Below, piece after piece: positions 1 to 11,800 of a DNA stretch of 64,000 nt (positions within the stretch are counted from its first letter, which is position 1; each line of letters starts with the position of its first letter). A model generated the notes under the pieces. It did not search any database. It was not told the origin of the DNA and worked only from the letters and a program-made list of their open reading frames with translations. Position numbers and translations under genes: made by a program. The stretch spans positions 7,006,001 through 7,070,000 of the forward strand of contig NC_083529.1 of assembly GCF_032362555.1 (NCBI RefSeq), in the 5' to 3' direction. This stretch comes from Amyelois transitella. Taxonomy: Eukaryota; Arthropoda; Insecta; Lepidoptera; Pyralidae.

Positions 1-24
1 TCGGGTACTCTTGACCTGACCATT
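1..24 (-). repeat. L fragment at window edge
   Basis: Matches L codons around VKSTRN; the rest lies outside. Confidence 0.55.
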
Positions 25-47
25 TATATATTTTATCACTTTTTTTT

Positions 48-213
48 CCTTACGGGGTTGACAGAGTCAACGGTCTCAAAAAACTGAAAGGCCACGTTAA
101 GCTTTATGGCTCAATGATGGAATTGAGATTCAAATAGTGACAGGTTGCTAGCCCATCGCCTAAAATAAGAATCCCAAGTTTATAAGCCTATCCCTTTTTA
201 GTTAGGACTGTTT
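48..213 (-). repeat. S element, 5'-truncated
   Basis: Covers tail region to the 'taagcctatccc' block; head missing. Confidence 0.75.
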
Positions 214-400
214 TTTCCTTTAATATATCTATTAGTGTGAAGGAATATTACTGAATGGAATTAATCACTCCATCATTTGTTTCAATTGCTGGTCAATTGT
301 TACTTACATAACTTCAACACTTCACGGCCAATACAAATTGTTGTCACACCATTCATTTATTTGTTTTTCTTGATAAATATTTGTCATACGTACTTACATA

Positions 401-658
401 TCTATACTAATATTATAAAGCTGAAGAGTTTGTTTGTTTGAGCGTGCTAATCTCAGGAACTACTGGTTCGAATTGAAAAATTATTTTCGTGTTGAATAGA
501 CCATATATGCTTTAGGCTATATAACATCACATTACAACTATAAGGAGCAAATAAATAATGGAAAATGTGAAAAAAACGGGGAAAATTATTCATCATTGAG
601 GGCTTCAATGATGCCCAAAATAACTATTCCACGCGGACGGAGTCGCGGGCACAGCTAG
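401..658 (+). mobile_element. H1 Helitron-like element
   Basis: Non-autonomous; starts TCTATACTAATATTATAAAG and ends 'gtcgcgggcacagCTAG' before a T, the TC...CTAG termini and A/T target expected of Helitrons. Confidence 0.75.
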
Positions 659-669
659 TTATAATTATA

Positions 670-849
670 ACGTCTTTATCCCTTAAGGGGTAGGCAGAGC
701 GGGTTAACGGCGGCTTAACGGGTAGGTAGGGGATTCAAATAGTGAAAGGTTGCTAGCCTATCACCTACACGAGGAATCCCGAGTTTATAAGCTCATGCCT
801 TAGTCGCTTTTTACGTCAACCGTGGGAAAGTGTCGGAAGCCATTCGGCA
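670..849 (-). repeat. S element, diverged
   Basis: Old copy with a deletion between the tail block and 'attcaaatagtga'. Directly follows an H1 element. Confidence 0.65.
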
Positions 850-1184
850 TATTGTATAAATAATTGTGTCAGTTTAAAATCGTTCATTTTAAAAAATAAC
901 GGATTTAATAGCACATGTCCCTATTATTTATGTACCAATTAAAGATCAGACGATTCCTCTAATATAATTTTAATGTGTTTTCACATTACAAATTATAACT
1001 AAACGATTTATAATGGTGTTTTAATAAAATGACCTGATTGGGCTCGAATAGCTGTATAATATCTAGGTTTAGTGTTATTAAATTGTTTTTTCTTGTACAA
1101 TGTTTGTGTTTATGATATGAATGAAATTTAATAATCGAAGTGAATCTATAAGTATAAAATAAAAGCAGAAAATAATCACTCATT

Positions 1185-1345
1185 CGCACATTCACTGATC
1201 ACGATATCTCAAAAACTACTGAGCCAATAAAGATGAATTTGACACAAATGTAGATTGTAAGATAGGAGACGGCCGCCACGAAAAAAATTTAGGAATTCCC
1301 ACGGGAACGTTAAATAACGGGATTTTTTAACTTGGAGAACTTTTT
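1185..1345 (+). repeat. Dispersed repeat, pair with 50103
   Basis: Shares 'actgagccaataaagatga' and 'gtagattgtaa' with 50103-50265. Confidence 0.45.
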
Positions 1346-1429
1346 GTTTACACCACTTTTTAACTTGGACCAAATATACATTTAAAAAAACCGCAATCAA
1401 ATCTTTATGTGCAGGTTTCTTTACAATGA

Positions 1430-1676
1430 GTGCCGCGTGGTTCCGGCACTAATGGAAAAAAGAACAGGGTCACTCCATCTCTTTCCCGTGGATGTCGTAA
1501 AAGTTTAATAACTTAGGATTTTTCCTTTAGGCGATAGGCTAGCAACCTATCAATATTTGAATCTCAATTCTATCATAAGGCCTATCAGCTGAACGTGGAC
1601 TATCAGTCTTTTCAAGACTGCTGGCTTTGTCTATCCCGCAAGGGTTACAGACGTGATAATATGTACCTATGTATGT
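1430..1676 (+). repeat. S element, near full length
   Basis: Head reads 'gccgcgtggttccggcact'; several substitutions, tail 'atgtatgtat' short. Confidence 0.85.
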
Positions 1677-2054
1677 ATAAGAGCATCGGTTAGTTATCAA
1701 ACCAATCCCATCAAAAACATAAAGAGAGAAAAAGAAAAAAAAAATCGTAAAAAACAAATTAAAAATATGACAATTTCCATACAAAAAATGAACCAAAATG
1801 GTCTCTCTCCTCTCAGCAAATGTAACTTGAAATTCGTTCAACTGCTGCTATCGTACATTCTTAGTTGAAATTTCTCAACAAAAGCGTTTATTTATACTGT
1901 AAATGTATGTGAATGCTTAATTCAAGGTAATTTTTTTTTTAATTTATTTATTATTAAATTTAGATATTTTTACATTACATACATTTAACTGCTACAGTGT
2001 AACATAAATCTTAATATGTAGGTTTGAACGTCCACAAATAAAAACTTAAATGTT

Positions 2055-2140
2055 ATATATAAAATTCTCGTGTAACAATGTTCGTTCCCGTACTCCTCCG
2101 AAACGGCTTGACCGATTCTCATGAAATTTTGTGAGACAAA
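2055..2140 (+). mobile_element. H6 5' fragment
   Basis: 'aaaattctcgtgtaacaatg' and 'tcctccgaaacggcttgac'. Confidence 0.5.
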
Positions 2141-2232
2141 GGTTGGCTGGAAGAGATTGCTTAGCGATAAGTCCGCCTGTGCTCAACATATTCATAATGT
2201 ATGTTTCTACTACGTATGTAGGTATTTCTTTT

Positions 2233-2298
2233 CTATTAATATTATAAAGCTGAAGAGTTTGTCTGTTTGCGCGCTAATCTCAGGAACTACTGGTTTGG
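2233..2298 (+). mobile_element. H1 5' fragment
   Basis: First ~65 bp, then a switch to H3-like 'gtagataacgcgtgaag'. Confidence 0.6.
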
Positions 2299-2518
2299 TT
2301 CTGTAGATAACGCGTGAAGAGACAGCAAACAAACAAATAACTTACTTTCGCATTTTTATATCAGTTGGGATTAAAGTGCGTTCACTTTAAATAAAGTAGA
2401 TGTTACGGTTACCTATTGCAAATAAGGTGATGAACTGAAAAAAAACTTACAATTATATTATACAAGTGTGAGTTAATAAAATCTTTTTTTTTATTTTATG
2501 CCTAATAAGCACTTATTT

Positions 2519-2625
2519 ATTTATTTAAAACTTTATTGCACGAAACAAAAATGTACAAAAGGCGGACTTAATGCCGTTTGGCATTCTCTACCAGTCAGCC
2601 AGCTGACCGAACAGAAAAAGCTTTA
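2519..2625 (-). repeat. C: CR1-like LINE tail
   Basis: Contains 'aaggcggacttaatgccg' and 'aaactttattgcac' in reverse. Confidence 0.5.
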
Positions 2626-2718
2626 AGTTGGTGATGCGATAAAGTGCACATGCATACTGAAAAATACGTACACAGTGTAAATGAAAACATTGGAAGACTT
2701 AGATGTTAGCCAAACGGT

Positions 2719-2797
2719 TGAACGTGACTTTTCAGTCTTTTCCAGACTATTAGCTCTGTCTACCCCGTAAGGGATATAGACGTGATACGTATGTATA
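2719..2797 (+). repeat. S element, 3' fragment
   Basis: Only the 'aacgtg...ctaccccgtaagggatatag' end remains. Confidence 0.7.
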
Positions 2798-3259
2798 AAT
2801 CACGCGTTTTTAGTTGGGTATCTTAACCCTTCGACCATAAACGCTTTAATGAGTATGATATAAGATGTTATTAAAAGTAAGAAGTTGTTTTAAAAATAAA
2901 TTTCTTTGTCTTGTTTTGGCAAAGACTCAACCGAAGAGAAATTTTTCATTTTTCTCGGGCATTGACTCGCTTCTGAAAGTATATTTGCATAACTTTTCGC
3001 CTAAACTTTCTCACTGTTTTGTTTTGTTTCTTTTCACAATTTACCTGCTTGTTTTTTTTTCCGACCAACTTCCCAATTTATAAATAACACGAATAATCCG
3101 AAAAAGCAGAAAAGCGGGAGAAAGCTGTGTAGCATCAAAAATATAATTATTTTTATTATTTTACAAATATCTATGAACTATGAAGATTTTTATGGAGCCT
3201 ACAGTATTTTAGGGTTTTATCTCATTTCATAAATTATGTAAAAAAAATATTATACTTAC

Positions 3260-3315
3260 TTATCATCACAATTAACAGCATAACTTGCCAAAATAAAAAC
3301 TAATAACGAACGCAT
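3260..3315 (-). CDS. First coding exon with signal peptide (gene continues left)
   Basis: An ATG at 3315-3313 opens MRSLLVFILASYAVNCDD, a compact hydrophobic signal sequence with a plausible cleavage near NC. It is followed by a textbook donor AA|GTAAGT at 3260/3259 (phase 2). The upstream sequence (3340-3450) is relatively GC-rich, with a TTGGCGGGAA box and a CACATGTG palindrome, like a promoter. No phase-2 downstream exon was found in 1-3250, so the rest probably lies beyond the left edge. The protein is unknown but predicted secreted or membrane-inserted. Confidence 0.5.
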
Positions 3316-3339
3316 TTTCATTTAAAAAAAAGTCCACGA

Positions 3340-3450
3340 ACAAAAAATTAAACACTAATATCTTTTTCTTTTCACGTCATTTTATAATTCGAATTACGAA
3401 CGATATATTCCCGCCAATTTGTAATGGCGCGCGATACGCCACATGTGTGA
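3340..3450 (-). promoter_or_regulatory. Candidate promoter of the 3315 exon
   Basis: Island of higher GC between AT-rich flanks. It holds TTCCCGCCAA at 3408-3417 (E2F-like on the minus strand), a CGCGCG stretch and a CACATGTG E-box-like palindrome near 3440. The position just upstream of the signal-peptide ATG is the main support. Confidence 0.35.
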
Positions 3451-4686
3451 GCGTTCTCATTAAATACTGAAGAGGACTGCCGTATATGATAGACTAAGAG
3501 CTAGATTATAATTTTTAAATGATAATTTGAAGGCAACGGATAGCGGAAGAATTTCGCGCGTTTACTGAAAGAAAGGTTATTTATATCGCTATGCAAATTT
3601 GTCAGGTCTATTTTGTGACCTTTAGAAGAGCGTATATATTTACGGTTATTAGTCTCAGTGAATATTGCAAAAAATTTCTACTGCTGTTATTATTAGTACC
3701 TACCTTTTTTTGAAAAATAAAACAACTGATTTTGGAATCTTATAGCATATATTTTTTTATTACATACACACATAAATCACACCTCTTTCCCCGAGGGGTA
3801 GGCAGAGACCGTTGTTTTATTAGCAATTTTTTTATGAACTTACAAAAGAATATTTATTAAAAAGTTGGGTTATTCACAGAGTTTGTGACGTACTGGCGTA
3901 CGAGTTGGCTTGTTTATATGAACAAATATTATGATCCTAAGAACCTATGTGAAATTTCAATATTTTTATTTAAATACCTATTTATTTCAATAATTTTCTT
4001 TAGTTTTAATTTTACTTAAATATTTTTTTTGTGTTTTTATTATTTTCATTTCAAATAAATATACAATATAGGATATAATAAATAATATTGGAAAAAAAAA
4101 TATTTATCAATTGAATATAAATAAAAAGTTGCCAGTACTTCCTTCACGTCCCAAGACTTTTAGTATTCAAATCACAATTTACAAAAGGGAAACACAAGAC
4201 TATGATATTACCTAAGAATTGCTTTCTCTAAAGACCAGGAAAGACCAATAATAAATGGAATATCTAAAAGGTAACAAAAGCAGTGGTCATGGTCAGATTT
4301 CAAGTCAAACGTGAGAAGAATGCTTGTTTACAGAATGTTATATTGTCAGGTCACGAGTGTACAGCTTTGTCATTTAAAATACGAACGTGTGCTATTGTTC
4401 GCTCATTTCTTCTTAGAAACGATGAGATGGAATGTTTTTGCTCGTATGAATTAAAAAAAAACTGATTGTTTTGTTTTTTATCCGAGCGCGAAAAGGAGTT
4501 ATGTAACATCATAATATTTGCTTAGAGTTACCTAAATTTGAATACTTAGGTGTATTTTTTGATGGAAAATTATCTCAGCAACCATAGTGCATATTTATAA
4601 AAACATGCGTACCTATAAAGATGTGTTTTTTTCCTATTTTTTTCCTTCCTCAACGAATCTAACGAATTTTCAACAAATTTAAGATG
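3451..4686. other. Non-coding, nothing recognised
   Basis: Only one small L tail piece at 3771; a 60-codon plus ORF at 4283 has no supporting feature. Confidence 0.4.
3771..3813 (-). repeat. L 3'-end fragment
   Basis: Last ~40 bp of L. Confidence 0.6.
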
Positions 4687-4955
4687 CGTATGGCACCAAA
4701 CAAGAAAATACAATAGGACCGCTTCATCTCTTTCCCATGGATGTCGTAAAAGGGTACTCCTTGGTACTATAAGCTTATAAACTTGTGATTTTTATTTTAG
4801 GCGATTGGCTTGCAACCTGTCACTATTTAATCTCAATTCTGGCCAAATGATTATTAGGCCAAACAGCTGGACGTTGCCTATCAGTCTTTCCAAGACTGTT
4901 GGCTCTGTCTACTCCGCAAGGAATATAGACGTGATTATGTGTGTGTGTGTTTGTA
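4687..4955 (+). repeat. S element, near full length
   Basis: Tail has drifted to (GT)n rather than (TATG)n. Confidence 0.8.
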
Positions 4956-5263
4956 GTGTGGTGTAGGTAGTAACCTACTTTGTGCTTTGAAATCTTTCAT
5001 TTTAAATTTAGGTAATGCGGTTTTCCTAGTATAAAAGTTGGAAGTAAATAAAATTGAATCCTACACATTGTCCTTACGCAATCATTAACCAATATTCAGT
5101 CGCGAATAAACATCATATGGTGATTCATTCAAATTAATCATTCATTGTAATAGTTTGCCACAGTAAACATATTTTTATAGGATGCATAATAAATAATTTG
5201 AGGTAAATTTTCGCTTGTATTGATTATGATTCATTTCACGTTGTACCTAATTTATATAACATA

Positions 5264-5361
5264 CTAGAAGCCGGCCGCGACTTCGTCCGCATGGAAACCC
5301 TATCAATCCCTCGGGAACTCCGGGATAAAACAAACTTTCACATTTATAATATAAGTAGGAT
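5264..5361 (-). mobile_element. H2 Helitron-like element, internally deleted
   Basis: Both ends kept ('ctagaagccggccgcgactt' and 'atataagtaggat'). Confidence 0.68.
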
Positions 5362-5633
5362 TTAATTTATTATAATTATTTTTATTAAGGTTATGCATAA
5401 TTTTAATTATCATATTACAAAGGATTTAAGTCAGATGATAGCTTTTACGTTTCAGAAATCCGTATCTAGTTAATTGTTAAAACTAAAGTTTAATAATCGA
5501 ATTCAATAATGAACTATTACAACTGTTGTATAAAAATTTATAATTTAATGAATCATTAATTAATTAGTTGCAATGATTAAATACTTAATTCATTGCCAAA
5601 AATAAAACAAAATTTTAACTCGAATAAGATCAC

Positions 5634-5690
5634 TAGCCCCTATAGTTCAGCGGAAGTGTTTTGATAACAAACAAGATTGAAACCTCAACA
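5634..5690 (+). other. tRNA-like remnant
   Basis: 'tagttcagcggaag' resembles an A-box and 'gattgaaacctc' a decayed B-box, about 40 bp apart. No clean cloverleaf; not a functional tRNA call. Confidence 0.22.
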
Positions 5691-5872
5691 TATACCTACA
5701 TATGTTTATCTTATCAAATAATTACATTTCCACAACACGTAAAGTTAAAACAGCCTTCCTAAATGATTTAAACTAGTGATGTGTTTAATATGAAATATTA
5801 GATGGGATAAGAATGTTAAGTAAAGGAATAATCATACCGGATATATATGGATATATGAAATTATTTCGGGTA

Positions 5873-5916
5873 AAATATGTACGGGACAAATTACACAGAT
5901 TGAGGATAATCCGTTA
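5873..5916 (-). repeat. T SINE, small 3' fragment
   Basis: 'gggacaaattacacagattg' end only. Confidence 0.5.
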
Positions 5917-5939
5917 GTTTCGGATAAATGACATACATG

Positions 5940-6165
5940 CATATGGTCAGGTCTATATGCCCTGCGGGGTTGACAGAGCCAGCAGTCTTGAATAGACTAT
6001 AAGGCCACCTTCAGTTGTAAGGCTTTTTATAATGGATTTGAGATTTAAATAGTGACAGGTTGCTAGCCCATCGCCTACAAGAGGAATCCCAAGTTTATCA
6101 GCCTATCCCTTCGTCGCCTTTTACGACATCCATGGGAAATAGATTCTGGTCCTATTCCATTTTCT
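5940..6165 (-). repeat. S element, head truncated
   Basis: Ends in the 'ggtcctattcc' block, about 30 bp short of the head. Confidence 0.8.
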
Positions 6166-6595
6166 TTTTATTTTTGTTTATTTCTAATTCGGATAATCCG
6201 AAACTTTTATAAGGTTTCGGATATTTTTTTGTATATCGGATATCCGATAGTTTTGGTTAATGTTACATAAGTTAGGTAACATCTCTATTTTTAAACTTCA
6301 ATCAATGAAGTTTTTCCGTTGCGATAAATTTTGCAAACTTTTATTGATGTTACTTCATGCGAATATAGTCTTAATGACGCTGACTTTAAAAGTTGTTTTG
6401 ATCGTAATGTTACCTTTGTGCTGTCAATTGATTCGTGGAGGCAATTCACACTAGCGATAATTAAAGTGTTAAAGGAGTGTGAGTTCTAAAAAATAAGAAA
6501 TAAAAAAAAGAACAATAACGGCCATATTGTTTCCGGCATAGAGAATAGAATTAATTGATAAAAATTATTGACAATGTAAATTCTATGTTCGTCCT

Positions 6596-6776
6596 CGTAG
6601 CTTTTACCCGCGGTTTCGTCCGCTTGAAATTAGCGCCACCTACTCGTAAACGAGCGAATTTATCGCCACCTACAAAGGAATGCAGGTTTTTTTATGGGGA
6701 TAAAAAGTACCCTATACGAAAACTTTTAAAACGATTGGTTCAGCAGATAACGCGTGAAAAAACCACAAACAAATAA
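6596..6776 (-). mobile_element. H3 element (Helitron-like remnant)
   Basis: 'acccgcggtttcgtccgc' to 'cagcagataacgcgtg'. Confidence 0.5.
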
Positions 6777-6780
6777 AATT

Positions 6781-7044
6781 TCATACATACATACATATGG
6801 TCACGTCTATATCCCTTGCGGGGTAGACAGAGCCAACAGTCTTGAAAAGACTGAATGGCCACGTTCAGCTATTTGGCTTAATGATAGAATTGAGATTCAA
6901 ATAGTGACAGGTTGCTAGCCCATCGCTTAAAAAAGAATCCCAAATTTGTAAGCCTATCCCTTAGTCGCCTTTTACGACATCCATGGGAAAGAGATGGAGT
7001 GGTCCTATTCTTTTTCGTATTGGTGCCGGAAACCACACGGCAAA
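6781..7044 (-). repeat. S element, full length
   Basis: TATG-repeat tail abuts an H3 fragment on the left. Confidence 0.88.
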
Positions 7045-7279
7045 TAAAATTTCTTTCGTTTTTATAATATTCTTCTTCTTCCTATATAAATATCAAATAT
7101 TTTGAACATATAATTCGCTTGACCTACTTAAGATAAGAATTGTATGCTCAGCATGGTATAACATTTCAGGGTTAGATAAATCATAAACAAACAAACAACA
7201 TGTCTGTCTGTCTGCCTTGTCAGCAATACGGCTATTAATAAATAAATTCTAATCATATGATATTATATTACGTCTTGTT

Positions 7280-7545
7280 TTTATAGAACTAGTTGCAGGT
7301 GGCTTTTACCATGATATTGGTTGGGTTGTAAAGGTTACGGAGGTCAGATGGGAGTCATTTCGGGTTAAAAACCTGACTCACCCAATCCAGGATCCATGGT
7401 CAGGTAACTGGATGTGTATCGAATATCCGATACGGGTTAGGTTCCCCTACAAAGGTTGCCGAGGTCAAACGGGAGACGCTTCGTGTGAAAACCTCACTCA
7501 TCCAAGCCATGATCAAAGGCGCACCCTATGTTCCTCTCAGAGAGA
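7280..7545 (+). repeat. E dispersed repeat, two partial units
   Basis: 'acggaggtcagatgggagtc' and 'gccgaggtcaaacgggagac' are two diverged copies ~125 bp apart. Confidence 0.5.
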
Positions 7546-7570
7546 TGAGAATGTCACATATATACATACA

Positions 7571-7834
7571 CTAGTTGTGCCCGCGACTTCGTCCGCGTGG
7601 AATAGTTATTTTAGGCATCATTGAAGCCCTCAAGGATAAATAATATACACATTTTTTTCACATATTCCATTATTTCTTTGCTCCTTATAGTTGCAGCGTG
7701 ATGTTATATAGCCTAAAGCCTTCCTAGATAAATGGTCTATTCAACGCAAAAATAATTTTTCAATTCGAACCAGTAGTTCCTGAGATTAGCGCGTTCAAAC
7801 AAACAAACTCTTCAGCTTTATAATATTAGTATAG
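7571..7834 (-). mobile_element. H1 Helitron-like element
   Basis: Complete reverse copy, CTAG end at left. Confidence 0.78.
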
Positions 7835-7841
7835 ATAAAAT

Positions 7842-8001
7842 CACGCCTCTTTCCCGGAGGGGTAGGCAGAGACTACCTCTTTCCACTTGCCACGATCTCT
7901 GCATATTTCCTTCGCTTCATCCACATAATAACTCTCTTCATGCAAGCTCGGCGGTTTCGGGTACTTTTGACCTGACCCTTTACCAGGACGTCCTTAATTT
8001 G
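7842..8001 (-). repeat. L 3'-end copy
   Basis: From the L stop back to 'ggacgtccttaatttgat'; adjoins an H1 copy. Confidence 0.85.
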
Positions 8002-8067
8002 ATAATGATAATGTAACCAGGAATAATAGCGATTTTTTTTGTGGACGAACTTTGACTTCGAGATTTT

Positions 8068-8121
8068 GCAAGACTCTGTCTACCACGTAAAGGGATATAA
8101 ACGCGACATATGTATGTATGG
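8068..8121 (+). repeat. S element, 3' fragment
   Basis: Last ~55 bp with TATG tail, downstream of Kir copy 1. Confidence 0.6.
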
Positions 8122-8600
8122 ATGTTTTACAAAGTTTATAAGTTAACGTTTAAAACACTAGCTTAGGGATAATAAAACAATAAATATTATTTTTGTTTCT
8201 TAAGTTAAGTATTTATAGTCGTAAAATTTTTTACGTTATTATGTTTCGTAAACTCATCGCTATAGATCTCACAACGATTTAAATTATATAAGAAATTATA
8301 TATTATATAGACATCAATAATTTACCCATTAAATATACAAAAAATCACTTGCGCGAAATGAATAATTAAAAAATTACATTAAGTATAATCATTAAATATA
8401 GACTTTTTATTATTAAACAAAATTAAAGCTTTTCTTGTCTACTTTAGATTAAATGGATAAAAATATGTCATTATTTTGTTTTATTAATCAGAAACTGTAT
8501 GCACTGATGTGTTTGTTGATTGTAATAATATGATATAGCAGGAGACATCTTGTTTTTGGAATTCAAGTTTAATTACTTCTGGTAGGTATAAGGTCGTTAT

Positions 8601-8606
8601 TTTATT
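8601..8606 (-). terminator. Candidate poly(A) signal, Kir copy 1
   Basis: AATAAA on the minus strand, ~260 bp after the stop. Confidence 0.35.
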
Positions 8607-8690
8607 TAGTTTTTCATTTGGAACGATTCTGCTCTATCGAATATTGTTAAGGCAACTTATAAACGTCTTATTACCGGATATTCACCGCCT

Positions 8691-8850
8691 TAAAAAAAGT
8701 GGTTCTCAGTGTGACCTGTATGTTTGTCCTCGATAATCTCGCATTTCGCTGAACCGATTTTGATGTCTTTCAAAAAAGTGTTCTTTACACTTATGAGAAG
8801 GTTTAATAAATTTTACCGACTTAAAAAAGGAGGATAACGTTCGGAAGCGG
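8691..8850. repeat. G dispersed repeat
   Basis: Matches 53545-53715 in reverse ('ataatctcgcatttcgctga' / 'cagcggaacgcgagataatc'). In the Kir copy 1 3' UTR, directly after the stop. Confidence 0.5.
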
Positions 8851-8867
8851 TTCTCTTATAACTAAAG

Positions 8868-11800
8868 TTATGAATCCTTTTGATTCCCGAAATATCTTTC
8901 GGGCTGGAATCTCCTAAAGCTCCACCCGAAGCTTCTTTGGGTCCCAGCTATCCTGTTCAAACTGGGTGACGAAGGGAGCGAATCCCCTTGTTGCGTGGAC
9001 GTGTCCTGACTGTCCTGGCTTAGGGAGATGTTGGTGGGGGAAATGGAAACGTTTGTGGGGGTAGACAGGATGTTCCTGGAAGACTTGATGTCCTCCTCGA
9101 AAGTCTTCAGTCGGCTGGCGCTGCAGAGTGGAGTTTCGACTTGCTCTACGGAGTTAAGGTTGTCAGAATCGATTTCGTAAGCTTCCGCCTTTTTGGAGTA
9201 GCTGAAAATTTTTTGAAGTTCTTTCCTATTAATAGTGCTATGGCGTATATTGATGTGATGGGGATTATTTTAACTAAACTACAAACGTTCGACATTTTAT
9301 GTTGTAAAACTGTATTGTGTGCCAAATAAATAAATAAATTTGTTCTGTCATTTCTGATATCATCCTACTACTATTATAAAGGCGAAAGTTTGTATGGATG
9401 TTTGTTACTCTTTCACGCAAAAACTACTGAACCGATTACCATGAAATTTGGTATGTAGGTAGCTGAAAACCCAGAATAACATATAGGCTACTTTTTATCC
9501 CGGAGTTCCCGCGGGATTGATTCCACGCTGACGAAGTCGCGGGCTGCCTCTAGTAATATATATATATATATGTATAACTAGAGGCCGCCCGCGACTTCGT
9601 CCGCATGGAAACCCTATCAATCCCGCGGGAATTCTGGGATAAAAAGTAGCCTATGTGTTATTCTGGGTCTCTAACCTGTTCAGTAGTTTTTGCGTGAAAG
9701 AGTAACAAACATCCATACTGACATACTCACAAACTTTCGCATTTATGATATTAGTAGGATAATAAAGGTTGTTTTAAACTTTATATATTTTTTGTGTAAC
9801 TACTCGTATAACGAATATCTTATTAGACACAAGGATATTTTCAGCAGTACTAAACAACTGAAAATTTCCATATCTTTAAATTAATACTCACTGCAAAACA
9901 TTCTTGAACCGGTATCCCCACATGATTTCCTTGGACAAGTATGAGGTCCTGCTTTGAGTCACCGTACCCATGTTCTTGGAGGAACCAGTCAGGCACACCA
10001 CGATCTCAAACCTGAGGGATTGCAAGAAAAAGGTTTGATTAATATATCTTTTAACAGCTTGACCAGAATTTGACGTAGAGATGACTTAGAAGGCCGTGTG
10101 GTTCCCGGCACCAATAAAAAAAAGAATAGGACCACTCCGTCTCGTTCCCATCGATGTCGTAAAAGGCGACTAAACGTTAGGCTTACAAACTTGAGATTCA
10201 TCTTTTAGACGATGGGCTAGCAACCTGTCACTATTTGAGTCTCAATTCTATCATTAAGCCAAACAGCTATTGGCTCTGTCTGTCGGCAAGGGATATAGAT
10301 GTGATTATATGTATGTATGTATGTATGACTGAATTTTAGTGTTTGAGACCATGATCTTCTTCCTCTTATCCCGGTTTCATCCATTTCTGGAGAGGAATTT
10401 CTGCTTCATTAGACCCTGATCCTGGCTTGGGTAATAACATACACTTAACGTCTTCCATCTGACCTCCGCAACCTTTGAACCTTTGAATCATGGTAAAACC
10501 CACATTAGAATGACAATGATAAGACATGTAAGGTGGACCAACCTATAGTCCATCATGTCCTCTGCTGAGAACTCGTATAAAAGACTCTCTGAGAAAGGCG
10601 TCGTATATATTTTATAAAGCGGCCGCCGCGTCGGGAATATGAATGAGGGCAGCTCATGCTCCTGGCAACAAAGCGGTAGGCGACGGCACCGTGTGGTTTT
10701 AGTGGGTTCAAGCCCCACAAAACCCGTTCGGCTTCCCGTAGACGAAGGTCTTTCCACACGAAAAAAAAAAGGTTAACCCACTAGACTGATAAGGATAATA
10801 GGTGTACCAACCTATAGTCCATCATGTCCTGTGCTGAGAACTCGTATAAAGGACTCTCTGAGTCTATCACATGGACTACTGTGATGGGCCACAATAGAAA
10901 GGCGTTGGCTTGTTTGAGCTTCAGAGACTGGATGTAGTTGTGTACCAATTCCCCTTCTAGAGTTCTGGAAAATTTTATAAAGAAATTTATTTTGGAATAT
11001 AACTGTATCTAAATGGTTGACCCAATGGTTGACTGGTAGATAATGCTTCTAGCATTAAGTCCGCCAATTGTGCTATACATTTGTATCTTGTGCAATGAAG
11101 TTTAAATAAATAAATAAATACATACATACATAAAATCACGCCTCTTTCCCGGAGGGGTAGGTAGAGACTACCTCTTTCCACTTGCCACGATCTCTGCATA
11201 CTTTCTTCCACATATAACTGTATCTATGTGTGTATTTAGCTGATAAGGCTGAATAAAATGAAGATACTGAATCTGTATTGAACACCAAGGTTTATTATTT
11301 AAATAACTGTGAAACAGTCTTATCTTATTTTTCCTCCTAATGACTTCCTCACCTTTGAAGCCCGGGGTAGGTCTGTCAAACATCAGTTATGGTAAAAGGT
11401 AAGTCAAGTTTCTAAACGAATGAACCTAGCCGTGTGGTTCCCGGCACCAACACAAAAAAGAATAGGACCACTCCATCTCTTTCCCATGGATGTCGTAAAA
11501 GTCGACTAAGGGATAGGCTTGCGATTCTTTTTTAGGCGATGGGTTAGCAACCTGTCACTATTTGAATCTCAATTCTATCATTAAGCCAAACAGCTGTACG
11601 TGGCCATTCAGTCTTTTCAAGACTGTTGGCTCTGTCTACCCCGCAAAGGATATAGACGTGACCATATGTATGTATGTATGTATGAAACTCATTTGGGATT
11701 ATAAAATTTAATTTACGGTTACCTAATTGGCTTCAAAATGTATGCAGTAATGGTGCTTCCAATAAGGTGATGATTCAGCAAATCCCAAACCCTGAACTGG

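Noticed and set aside
9690..10757. Several 60-90 codon ORFs around 10 kb
   Set aside because: They run through S, H2 and duplicated exon sequence. Only the parts in the Kir reading frame are real.
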